Source: Viridothelium virens (lineage: Eukaryota; Ascomycota; Dothideomycetes; Trypetheliales; Trypetheliaceae). From it: DNA of 64,000 nt. Position numbers and translations under genes: made by a program. Shown piece by piece: positions 23,297 through 34,243 of this stretch (the stretch's first letter is position 1; every line of letters begins with the position of its first letter). Below the pieces are notes generated by a model. The model was not told the origin of the DNA and ran no database searches. It saw nothing but the letters and a program-made list of their open reading frames with translations. Location: NCBI GenBank assembly GCA_010094025.1, contig ML991797.1, positions 124,001 through 188,000 on the forward strand. The letters run 5' to 3'.

Positions 23297-24277
23297 AGTA
23301 AGAGGGTCTGTCTTGGGAATTACTCATCCTCGCCTTTTGGAGAGATACGAATGAGGACATGAAGCCGATGCGTCGGCTACTTTATACATGCCGAGCTTGG
23401 TAACATTGAACTTATCCCTATGCAGTCGTACTCTACCAGTTTGCTAAGAGTGTTCTTTCCCTGATAGCTAAGTTTAGTGACGTTTTGCATATTACCGTTG
23501 TTTTTCCATCTGCGCCTGCGCCGTCGGATAATTAGCGATAGCGGAGCGGTCGGTAGAAGGGAAAAGAGAGGGTGGACTCGGAAAAGCTATGACAACGATC
23601 AAGCATGCGACATAAGTCGAAGTTGGTTGTAGAAGGGCTATGGGTAACGCGTCGTAGTATTGGGGGGAACGCGCAGCTTGAGCGGGGAGAATGGCCCCTG
23701 AAGATCCGGCTGATGAGGCCCAAGCCGTGACCCCACTTACGATAATCTTGTCAAAGTTTGTACTCTATCTCTATCTAACGTACAAAAAGCAGTGACGTAC
23801 TCTATAGAGAAAAAGAATAGCCCGTTCGCTTTATACTTCTAAAACTACTCCAAAAACGAAAAGGCTTTCGGAACAATTGGTGGTGTTCATTGATCTTCCA
23901 ATTACTAGTGAATGTCAGGAGACCAAGCATACAAAATGCATGCCGTGTCTAGAGAATATTAGACTGGCAGCAGCTGCAGAGCGATCATAGTTTGGCACGC
24001 AGCGGACTGCATGCATACCATTCTTTAATGGGGGGACACTACGGAATATGCCCCTTCTGCGTCCCGCTCTGTGGCTGACCCTAAAATAGTCTTGACTCGG
24101 CAACAGGCCGTGTCTGCCGTAATAGTTGTCTTCGGATTTACGTTCGGATTTTGTATGCATGTTGGAGTATTGCTTTTTTCCTTCTCTCCAGAAAGGCATT
24201 TCAATGATTCTTCGTATTAAAACAACCTTCTCACACCGCTTTTGCTAGGAATACTCTTCGCTATTATAAGACTCACG
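23297..24277. other. Intergenic stretch upstream of the O-methyltransferase
   Basis: About 1 kb separates two divergent genes and should hold their promoters. Bases 23740-23900 are AT-rich. No gene is seen. Confidence 0.45.
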
Positions 24278-25688
24278 ATGGCTAGCAGTCCGAAGCTGGA
24301 AACTCTCGTTCAGGACATCCAGAAAGCTACCTCAGAATATGAGAAAGACAAGGGCAATGGCTATCCGAAACTCTCTGAGGCTATCGAAGCTTTGCGGCGA
24401 GCTGTTGAGCCTCCGCATATCCAGATTATGAAGCAGCGTTTTCATGCATGTTGATCTAATTTTCAATGGCTTCATTTCGTCTAATGAGGTGCAGAGTGTT
24501 CAAAATGTCTGCCTTGTCATGGCGTTGGAGATGAAACTGCTCGAGTTTCTTACCTCTGACAAGGAAAAGTCTTTTACTGCTGATGAGTTGGCAACATTGA
24601 GCGGATATGACAAGGCTCTGATTGGTATAAATGCTCTAAAGAGTTTCTGATGCTATGCAGCGTTGACTTGCAAAAGCACGGGTTATGCGAATGATGACGG
24701 CGCTCAACTTCGCCGACGACGTGGGCTACGAAACATACAAAGCAAATGCTGTCACCATTTGCCAGATGGAGCCGGGATGGCTTGGTACCTTGATGATAAC
24801 GTGAATATGACAAGAGTGCTTACCTCCTTCATATACCTTACTGACCGAACATTAGGAACGAGTGGCCATTGTCTTACGGTCCGTTCATTCGAGAGTATCT
24901 ACGAAAGTACAAACCATGTGATTTGACCAAAACGGAGCCACTGTACCATTTCGCACACAACGGTGAATCATCCTGGGAGACAATGAGAAAAGACCCTGTC
25001 TTGAAACAAGCATTTGATGATGCCATGACCGTGCGCAATAAACACTATACTGTGGCCTGGCATGAAAAGTTTCCAGCCGCGTCAAGGCTCTCAGACATCT
25101 CCGCAAGATCAGCCGTCCCACCCGTGATAGTCGATATCGGTGGCAATCAGGGAGTCGATCTGCAAGGATTTGCAGAAAAGAATCCGAACTTTCAATGCGA
25201 GCTCATCCTACAAGATCAACCCGAGACGATCAACAGAATCCAGCCAGGACTTGACAAAAGGATCAAGCCAACGATCTACGATTTCTTCACGCCTCAACCC
25301 GTCAAAGGTACGGACAGACGGCGCACTCTCGTTACTCCAAAAATTCAACTAATGACAGTCAGATGCTGCTATTTACTACCTCAAATCCGTCCTCCATGAC
25401 TGGGATGATGCAAATAGCCTGGCACTTTTGTCGAACACGGCAAACGTCATGGCTCCGGATTCGACCCTTCTGATCCATGACATGGTCCTCGCCGACCGAC
25501 ATGAGAGCCTGGTACGGGCAGACATGGACATCTTGACTATGATGGCCTTGAATGGCTGCGAGCGTACATTTACGGAATGGAGCAATCTACTGGCGAACGT
25601 AAAACCACCTCTGAAAATTGTCAAAGTCTGGTCTTCACCAAAAGATCCTCAATCGGTAATCGAGGCAGTTCTTGCAGACTCAACGTAG
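24278..25688 (+). CDS. SAM-dependent O-methyltransferase, fungal secondary-metabolite type
   Basis: Class II (COMT-like) O-methyltransferase that would methylate a phenolic hydroxyl. Five exons close in frame: 24278-24445, 24495-24624, 24677-24800, 24856-25307 and 25363-25688, giving 399 residues, the usual size. The SAM motif VDIGGNQG lies at about 231-238 and the catalytic-base motif LHDWDD at about 301-306, followed by LIHDMVL. The N-terminal half is the helical dimerisation domain. Intron 1 appears to be a GC-AG intron (donor GCATGT). Only 158 bp separate its stop from that of the hydrolase. With the type III PKS 6 kb away it is the likely tailoring methyltransferase; the true substrate is unknown. 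Confidence 0.88.
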
Positions 25689-25846
25689 AGCTTCAGCTCT
25701 CAATCACTCACAGCTCTTGATTGACGTATAGATGGAGGAAAAGGCATTTACAAAGACGCGTCCAGATTTTACAGGTCGTGTGCGCACTGGTATTGATGAC
25801 AGCGTTGTACAGGCTTGCTGCTCTAGATATCGAGGTCAGAGCTCGA

Positions 25847-27283
25847 TCAAATTTTAGACGTCTTCTCTTTAGGTCCTCTCCACACCCAATTCTTCAGCAG
25901 ATCTATCCTTGCCTTCATCCTCCGCACAACTTCTTCCTCAGAAAGCTGAAAGAGGCCCTCAAACGGCATCTGCTTAACTTCTAGCTTTCCAAGCTGCACG
26001 ACATTCGCGCTCGAAGTGTACTGCTCACTCCCCGTGCCGATCTCCCTACACGCCGCGCCCCATAGCTTCATGCAATGCTCCGCCTGCGGCATACGCGGCA
26101 TCACCACCGCAAAGCTATGCACCATATGTTCATACTCATAATACCGCACCTTCACGCCAGACTCCCAAAGGCTTTTCACAAAGTATCTAATACCGTCACA
26201 GTATCGCTCGTGCCCACAAGCAATCCACATCGGTGGCATCCCCCTCCAGTCCCTCCACGACGACGGCTGTATAAGCGGATGCCGCATCGCACTCACATCG
26301 ATATATATCTCCGCTCGCGGAGGGTTTGATGGCCAGAGAGAATCGGCAGGGAAGTCATCGCGGAACCAAGGACCGCGCTCGGGCATCCAATCGATCTCTT
26401 CGTGTGCTTGCGCGGCTGGAAGTGCGCTCAGGAGATCGCAGGGTGGAGAGACGAAAGCGCAGCCCTTGGGCATGCGGAGGGGAACTTGCTGCCCATTGAT
26501 TTGAATCGTTGGGTTGGTGATGCCGTTCTGAGAGGCCTTTTGGATGTGGTGTTGGAGGAATTGAAGGACTGCGAGGTGGAGAGTTGAGCCGCCACTTTCG
26601 CCGGCGAGGATCAGGGTGCTAGGATCCACTGGGTCGTGTAATGCGCCCTTGGGGGGAGCGATTAGGTAGAAATATCCGACAAGTGCGTCTTGAATGATGG
26701 TCGGAAGGGTGTATCGTGGAGCTAATCGAGTTTGCATGGTAAAGACGCGAGATCCGCTATATTGAGAAATTTGCTGAATTAATGGCCTCGAGCCTGGAGG
26801 CCCTACTCGCCTACAGATTGCGGTCAGGCGTAATTGGAAGATGGAGATTCTTGACGCGATGGTCAAAGGTCTTACTCACATCCATCCTGAGCCAGACAGG
26901 TAGAAGATGGTAGTAGAATTGCTTCGGTCGCACTGCAGACCATTGAACTGATCAAGCTCACTCAACTGTTTCTTTTCAACCACGGGATTTTTCCTGAACC
27001 CAATCCACTCTCCATGAAGGGGTACAGATGCTACAGGATAGTCCAATTTCTCCGTTCCGTCGCCTCTTTGCTCAAAGACCTCCCAGAGCCTGGAACGAAG
27101 CTCTGTATCCTCATCGGCGTGGAGAGCTGGAATGCTGGCTGTGCTCAGCCATAATGAGCCTTTAGACTGTCTTGGACGAGCCGCATGTTCCTGAAGCTTG
27201 TGGACGGGGACCAATGCTGGATTGCGTCTGAAGTTCTCACGGAATTTGCGTACTGCATCCCTCTGATCCTTGGCTGTGGCCAT
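25847..27283 (-). CDS. Alpha/beta hydrolase, HSL/esterase (fold-3) type with altered oxyanion motif
   Basis: Exons 27283-26880 and 26810-25847 join in phase 2 to give 455 residues. The nucleophile elbow GESGGS places the catalytic Ser at about 207. An acid candidate lies in HERYCDGIRYF and the His in EHMVHSF. Where relatives have an HGGG oxyanion segment this protein has FYLSGSGWM, so it may be an odd esterase, a lactonase-like enzyme or a non-canonical hydrolase. Length and the RLAPRYTLP segment fit the fungal branch found beside biosynthetic genes. It sits tail-to-tail with the O-methyltransferase and is co-oriented with the MFS and PKS genes. The gene shows the C-rich to G-rich switch at about 26,340. 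Confidence 0.82.
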
Positions 27284-27941
27284 GACTCAAGATATCCAAG
27301 CCTACGTACTACCAAAGTGAAGCCTTTCGTATCCGTCTTACGGCCATACAATCGTCGAGCTATGGGTTGCTCGTTGAACGGCCCTCGAATTTTACCGAGC
27401 CTCCAGGTAAATCCTGGTGAACGCCAAGAGTGGTGAGACGAGTGTTGCGTTCTCACATGCATAAGTCTCTTTGAGAAGCCTCTAGCGTGGGGTTTGACGT
27501 GCGTGTAAGTGGAGAGAACGTACCATGCATACTACGCCCCTCATCTGCAGCTACAAGGGCCAGCATAACACGGACATGGGGTCAGAAGCGGTAAGCCGGG
27601 AAATACTAGCGTGTACTGGGGGAGCATCCTGTAGATAGCTCAGCGTAGAATTCAGCTAATTATGTAAGAAACTATTACGCAGTCAAAGTTCAGTGGAATT
27701 GTCGGTTAAGATGATTTGTTCTCGAATTTCAAGCTATTTTAATCTGGTAGAAGACAAGAATTATAGGGCTACTCTAGACGCTAAATCCAAAAATTACTAG
27801 GTCATCTACTAAGACATCTAGACTCGAAATAAGGTTTTATGAATCCAGCTCAATCTGAGACAAAACTTTTCTATTTTTCCCGCCGCATAATTACGCGTCG
27901 GCATGATATGCCTGAAACGGTAGATATATACTATGAGGTGC
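27284..27941. other. AT-rich stretch of 0.66 kb
   Basis: Promoter of the hydrolase gene and the 3' side of the MFS gene. Bases 27640-27850 are markedly AT-rich with many TA steps, which could be an old mutated repeat, but no element can be named. Confidence 0.4.
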
Positions 27942-29820
27942 CTAAGAAACAACCGCACCGTCCTCTGCGTCAGCCAAGTGTGAAGATACCTGCAGTCGTC
28001 GTAGCGCGTGGCCCTTCATGGCCACAACGATCATCCATAATCCAGCAGCAACCATCATGAACGCAGCTGTTCCGAAAGCCCACCCTGGACCAACTTTTTC
28101 GATCCATGGTTCTGTGGCGAATGGAAGACCAAGGCCCAAGAAAAGTCTCCAAGCATTCATTGCAATAGCAACCTCGATTGGTGAGCTGATGAAGGACTCG
28201 GTTACGTAGTTCACACAAATTGGGACACTCAGCTGAGAGCTGAGCTGCACCAAGAACTGGCCTAAAGCGAGAACCATGTAGTGCAAGTGATACCTAGCTT
28301 ACGGTTAGAATGTTGTGCACTTGGGCATTGAGCCAAGATACTGACTCTAAGGCTGCGCCATAGATGCCGAGTCCAATGGGCAGGAGGAGCCCAGGTATGA
28401 CAAGGGGCAAAAGTCGATATTCAGGGTGCCATACACCCTGGTTGCGGCGAGCGGTCTGCAGTGGTATTCGATCGTTCACAAGAGAGCCGATCGTCCAGGC
28501 TACCAGCAAGGCAACCCATGAAGTGAAAGAGACTTTCCGTGTCGATCAGTCAGCGACCGATGAAGCGCAAAGGGTCGGTCGAAACATCGACCTGTCTACA
28601 CTTACAATAGCCATTCCTTTGAGGTGTGAATCCATATCCACCCGCTTGCGGAGGTAATTGTATTATGATGTTGATGAAGAGTTGACACATAATTGAGAAC
28701 CCGAAAGCCATAGTCTGTGTCGCTGGTAAGCATCTCTGTACCTCACTACGTGTCTGCTGAAGCTCACGCTGTATAATCCAGTAGCTATAACGACAGAAAG
28801 TCAGCGGCTGATTGCATGCAGATGCAACGATACGTACCTATCGTGACAGGAGCTATCAAGATTTCGAATGATTTTAGGGTTCGCGAGCCCTGAGAAGAAT
28901 GATTAGTATCCGTAAGCCCGAGTCTCGGCTACAGATTGCTCGCATACCATTTCTGACAACTGGCTTCTGGGAATGACTTTCCAACCAGTAAAGACTGTCG
29001 TCAATCTCTGGGCCAAGTACGATCCCTGAGGTCTGATACAGGTATTATTCAGTCTGTCAAAGTTTGTCTCCTCGACAAAGAAGAAGACGAGGACTGCGCA
29101 AACGCCGAGTGCTATACATGTCCACCAGAACATCCAAGGCCAACCCAAAGACTGATTTTGAACGATGAACCCGCCTATTGTCGTTGGGCCGACTGCACCG
29201 AAGAGAAAGCTGAGCTCGAAGACTGCAAACAGCCGTCCGCGCTGGTGCAGAAAACAAGTGTCAATGATGTAACCATTTCCGACAACGGCTGCGACTGAAC
29301 CTGTCAAGCCGGCAATCCATCTTGACATGATAAGAGGAATGAAGTCACCCGAAGAAGTCATCTCTGCTGCCCATACTTGACAGAAGAAGAGTACAACGAT
29401 GCTCCAAAACAGAACGCTCACTCGACCGAAGAGGCCGAAAAGGAAAGGGTATGCGAAAGGTCCAGCAATGAACCCAGCAATTGATGCAGATGCCCCGTAG
29501 GACATTTGATTAGGGGTCTTGTGATAAAGCGGAGCTTGCACGACATAGCCAAGCTGATTTGCAGTAGGTGCGCCAGACATGAATAGTCCAGTGAGAGCAA
29601 GGGTGAAAATGGCAGTCGCTTTTCGCCATGAGGCCCAATTCTGAGCTTGCGATAAGCTTTTGATCTTAAGTCTCTAAGAGGAACGTACCAAAGGGTCGTC
29701 TGGACTCTGTGTTGGAGCTGGAATGAGATTGACAGTCGAAGACTCAACAGACACGGCCTCTGGGTCTAACTGTAGCCCTGCTTTCTCAGAGGTGCCTGAT
29801 ATTGGTGATTCTGTCTGCAT
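27942..29820 (-). CDS. Major facilitator superfamily transporter, drug:H+ antiporter-like
   Basis: Predicted 12-helix plasma membrane exporter. Seven exons close in frame: 29820-29689, 29640-28948, 28889-28838, 28784-28768, 28714-28606, 28532-28346 and 28293-27942, giving 513 residues. Exon 4 is only 17 nt. The cytosolic N-terminus leads into PLNWASWRKATAIFTLALTG, the typical entry of fungal DHA1-like proteins. The following helices include GFIAGPFAYPFLFGLFGRVSV, RWIAGLTGSVAAVVGNGYI and an inter-domain loop near FFFVEETNFDR. The C-half has ALLVAWTIGSLVND and the usual LLPLVIPGLLLPIGLGIYG helix. Placed between the hydrolase and the PKS and transcribed with them, it is the natural export candidate for the cluster; the substrate is not readable. 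Confidence 0.88.
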
Positions 29821-31419
29821 GGTGGCAAGGTATGCAGTATTTTGATTGAGATATGGATGGTGTAAGAACTACCTGCTATACCTAGGTAGCATACAATCAA
29901 AGTTTTGAGGATGAAAAAACGATGGGGACACAACGTGGGTCACCACGTGTGAAGTGGAACCGCCCTATGCAATGCAGAGGATCGGCTCAGCTCACTAAAC
30001 ATGAGGGGCGGAATTGACGAGTCGTGTAAATCATATGTCGGATTCCTTCCAGAAATGGGAATTGTTAGTAGCCACCCCTCCACGCCTTCGGAACCCACAA
30101 TCAATCGCCGGTACCAATGCTAGTATCATTTCTTAGACATCCCATACATTTCAATACCAACCTCGGTAATTCAAGTTTGCGCATCCCCAGACTCCGTAGA
30201 GAATTTGAGGCAGTCTAAATATGGGACATTCGCACGTCACTGGTGGGATCTTTCTAATATCAAATTGACCTCCGACGTTGCGTCAGCTGTATTTGCTATC
30301 AGGAACTGAAGATAATATTTGATAACAGATCCTGTTAGATCTGTTAGTACCACGTGTACGTAATTACCAGATGGGATTCGATGCCGCTGATTGCAGGTCG
30401 CGAACAGGTGGAGGAGCGGCTGCTACCAGTTACGCCAGTCCCTAGAGCACTTCGCTGGAGAGGAACTAAGTGGGCCGTGCGAGCACCCAAGCAAAGCCAC
30501 GACTTTTCGTCTCAACCAATCAGATCTATACACAGTTCTGCCCCTCGTTGCTATCTATCACGACCTACTCCAACGATTTTCCAAGAATCTAGAAGGGTTT
30601 AAGAGCTTATGAATGTCAAGGATAGATTGTTTCATCTATGGCCTTTGCATTCCAACTCGAGTTCAACTCTGGTATTCAAATAGTCTTGTAGAAAGCATTT
30701 AAATATGATACAGATCTAAATTAGGGCTTAAGAAATTGAAGTGGCATATCCGCACAGGATCATCTCCATGGATTACGTGGAATTACGCGATAATGAGACC
30801 AGAGCCAAGCAGGTGCAGTCCCTAGCCCGTCCCATCCGTTATTAGCCTGTTTCCTTAGAAGCTGATTTACCGGAGCACGCGGAGCGAGATTGTCCCGCAT
30901 GGCTCCTTACACGGCCCGGGCCACTTGGATGATGGATCCTCCCACTCCAACACCCCAAGATGCCAATGTCCATTGCCCTCTCAAGTGCTTCCGGTGAAGC
31001 ACGGATACACCATAGGCGAAAGGATGGATTGCGCGGCAGCAGCGCCAAGCCACTGGCTTCATATCGTATGTGGTGGTACCTGCCTCTAGTCTGCCGTTCC
31101 TCTATTCCACCATATCTTCTCATGGCGCCACACCGGCTCTTGACTCAGTGGTGCAGTTTTGATAACAGCTAGTTACGTTGCGTGAGTATGCCTGTACAGC
31201 TCTGGCCACTGCTCTGATGTCCGCCACCGTCTCATGGCGTTTAATGCGCTGTTGCGTTGCGGAGTTCGAAGGAATTTTGGCTGGTTGAATTCGAGTCCCA
31301 TGCCGAGCCCCAGGAATGCGCCGAGATCTATTTATTTATTTCAACGTTATCAACCCGATCAAGAGAATGAGACTTCAGTGAGAAGTTACAAAAAGAAAAA
31401 TCCGCAGTGTTGCGATGGT
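29821..31419. other. Gene-free stretch of 1.6 kb
   Basis: MFS promoter on the left and PKS 3' flank on the right. A palindrome-like AGATCCTGTTAGATCTGTTAG lies near 30,330. Short open frames only; no gene recognised. Confidence 0.4.
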
Positions 31420-32662
31420 CTAAACGAGCCGTTCCAGAAGTGCCATCTCGGTCATGAGTCCTGGTCCGAAACTACACGCCACAATATTCTTCGATCCTGC
31501 ACCCATCCCCCGCAACTTATCCAACACAGCCAAGACCGCAACACTAGAAGAATTGCCCCTCGTCTTGTAGATCTCATTTGACGCCCTTAATGCGTGGTCT
31601 GGGATGTCCATGGCTTTTTGCACTCCCTTGATGATAGCAAGTCCACCCGGATGCAGAGCCCAGTCGTAATCGGCCGGGGCTTGCGACATTTTATTCGCCA
31701 TCATCAGATCTCTAAAGACAGATGGCACACTTGCTGCTGCAAGCGCAGGGACCCTCTTTGACAGATGCAGGAGGAAACCTAGATTGTTCGTCTGATACGA
31801 CATTTCCTCGTGCGTATCCGGCGCAATTCTAGATCTCCTGTCGGTAACCGCATACAGTGCGCGGCTCTTTTCGCCGCCTCCTGGACTGTTGTTGCACAAG
31901 ATCAACGCTGCAGCACCATCGCCAAAGAGAGCTGGTCCAATCCCGACATGCTGGGTTCGCGAGGCAGTATGAAGTTCCGCACGGACCTGAATGCTGCAGA
32001 GTTCACAAGCAACAATTAGGATCTTGGCCTTTTGATTCCTGTGGGAGGCGGCGGTAGCTAAATCAGTCGCAACTCTGAGCGCTGCCAGTCCACCAGCGCA
32101 GCCCACTCCTGAGAGAAGCAGCCTCTCTGCTAATTCCGACAGGCCAATTTCTCGCGCAACAATTTGATCATATCCGGGGCTCCCAGCATTCGTTGCTGTC
32201 ACTGCTACCATATGGGTAATTTCTTCCGGTCGGATGTCGCTCTCCTCCAAGGCCTTGCGAGCAGCTTCACTTGCAAGCTTGGTGCCATAAACACGGAAAG
32301 CTTGGTCGACATCCTCAGCAGTTGGTGGTTGGTCTTTGTGCCACTGCGAATCATTCCAAAGATCTAAAACCGCCCTAGTTTCAATACCGGTCTGCCCGTT
32401 AATCCTGAGAAGATCCTGTACCCTTTGCGTATATTAGCAGTTGCATAAGTCAAGAGCCGCGTCTTGTATCTGATCAAAGTCACTAATGGAGCCGAAACAC
32501 TGACCATTGCTGCTCTCCTGAATACCATTTGAGAGCATAATCTCGGAGGGAGTCAGGACCGATGAGTAGACTGGGCCAAGCGGTTCCAATGCCCGTGATA
32601 ATTGGTCTAGAGGGGATTGCTTCATCTTTCCTTGCGGCAATGCGGGAGGATTGTAAGCCCAT
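31420..32662 (-). CDS. Type III polyketide synthase (chalcone/stilbene synthase superfamily)
   Basis: Homodimeric ketosynthase that extends an acyl-CoA starter with malonyl-CoA to pyrones, resorcinols or resorcylic acids. Exons 32662-32505 and 32422-31420 join as QQW/VQDLLRING and give 386 residues, the expected size. The catalytic triad is complete: Cys about 161 in GVGCAGG, His about 310 in ALHPGG and Asn about 343 in RGNSSS. Other family marks are GIETRAVLDLW near the start, FGDGAAA, and a C-terminal SFGPGLMTEMALL matching the GFGPG loop. The ATG at 32662 begins MGLQSSRIAARKDEA directly before the conserved PIITGIGTAWP. It sits with a methyltransferase, a hydrolase and a transporter, which suggests a small pathway. 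Starter and product cannot be predicted. Confidence 0.94.
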
Positions 32663-34243
32663 GTCAGCACCTACGGAGACTTACACGCCGCTGCACAAAC
32701 ACGAGTCAGAAGTGAAGATCAGACGCAATCCAAACAAAAAATTTGGAAAAAATCTTACAACTGCTCTGGTAGGCTCCCTGGGAGCGCTTTAAAGGATGAC
32801 ATGTTGATATGGAGACTGCCCCCAGTCGTCGGCAAAGAACATTCTTGGTACACGCTTGGGTGCCTTCTATGCACTGTGCTAGGCGACACAAAGGGGAAAA
32901 GCTGAGGTATCACTCTGCATCTCGAAGGCCTAGGAATACGATCCTAAGGAAACAGGTAGCGTACCGGAAGAGGTCCTAGACTCCCGTGTCGTCACTTTCG
33001 CCTCATGTAGGCCATTCTACACATAACGGCTAGTGGGGTGAGTCTACTCGCAGAGCCTAGTGGCCGACGATAATCGGCCACCAGGGTCAGGGGATCATGT
33101 TAGCAAACAACCGTCCGCACTAGTGCATCGATCCCCAACGAGCTTTGACCGCCAGTAATGATAACGTGCAATTCATGCTATTCTAGATATCTGTTGGGGT
33201 GGTGAGATTCTGTGTAGGGATGTTGTCCTAACAATCCCGGCGCGTGCTGTCTGAGGAGAGGCGGTCGACGTACGATCTAGCATATAGATTCCTGACCTTG
33301 CAGCGATTGCACTGGAATCAACGTTTCCCTTATACGGTAGATGAACGGTCGAACGAATAAGAACACACTTTGTAGCGGCGCAGTTCACTCATCATGCGCC
33401 CTAGTTCTTACGGCAAGGCCTGCCGTCGTCATAATTGCCTGTCGATTTCGAGAGAGGCCTGGAACGGACCGCTGTTGGTGGCGCCACTGATACCATTGAC
33501 GGGGTCATGCCCTAGAAGGTAAGCCGCCGGCACTTCGTAGGGTGGCTCGAGCCGACAACCCTAGGACTTTCATGCAGACTTCCACATTTGCTTTTCTTCG
33601 GACGTCTTTTCGGGAAATGTTAACAATCCAATGCCACATTAGTGTATCACGCCCCTGGACCTTCGACCTCTGGTATCTACACCGTATTTTTTCTTAGCCG
33701 GTGTCCTCTCTCTGTACACCTGTTGGGGTTCGTTGGCTCAGATATGCTAATAAAAGAAGAGTTTTCGAAGGTTAAGGATATAGGGGTATATTCAGAGAGT
33801 CTAGAAAGTCGAAAGCGCTACTCGGTATGCACAGAACAGCGAGTTACAGTAACAAGTGTTTATGTATCATTACGAACATGGCGCGTAAGAACTCTGAGGG
33901 ATGACATACTAGTAGGGGCTTCGTTAGCAGCATTTCCCTTACATCCGCAGGAGGACCCCGTCAGATGCACAACTGTCGAGTCTCGGCGGTCTAGCGCTAC
34001 TGGTCTTTAGGCGATCCGCCAATTCCCAATTAGACTTTATGGCGAAAACTGCTACTACATCAGGCTCATGCGTCAGCACTTCAATTTCGCCACTCTTCTG
34101 CTCCGCAACTGGTTCATCTGACGCTCCGGTTCAGGGCCTTTTACTAAGCGTGGTCCCTCTCATCGACGCAATTTCGAAAGCCACAGGGAAAAGAGTTGAG
34201 AGCTGACTCGCTCACTCTCTTCGTCGCATCGTGGGTTGCTCAA
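32663..34243. other. Divergent region between the PKS and the rhodopsin-like gene, with a possible gene fossil
   Basis: This 1.6 kb must hold two promoters. At 33394-33530 (plus) a short coding-like stretch begins MRPSSYGKACRR, and a neighbouring frame reads RPGTDRC. Both resemble parts of fungal Zn2Cys6 DNA-binding domains, but frames change and stops intervene. It may be a remnant of a regulator, and the evidence is thin. Nothing else is recognisable. Confidence 0.3.
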
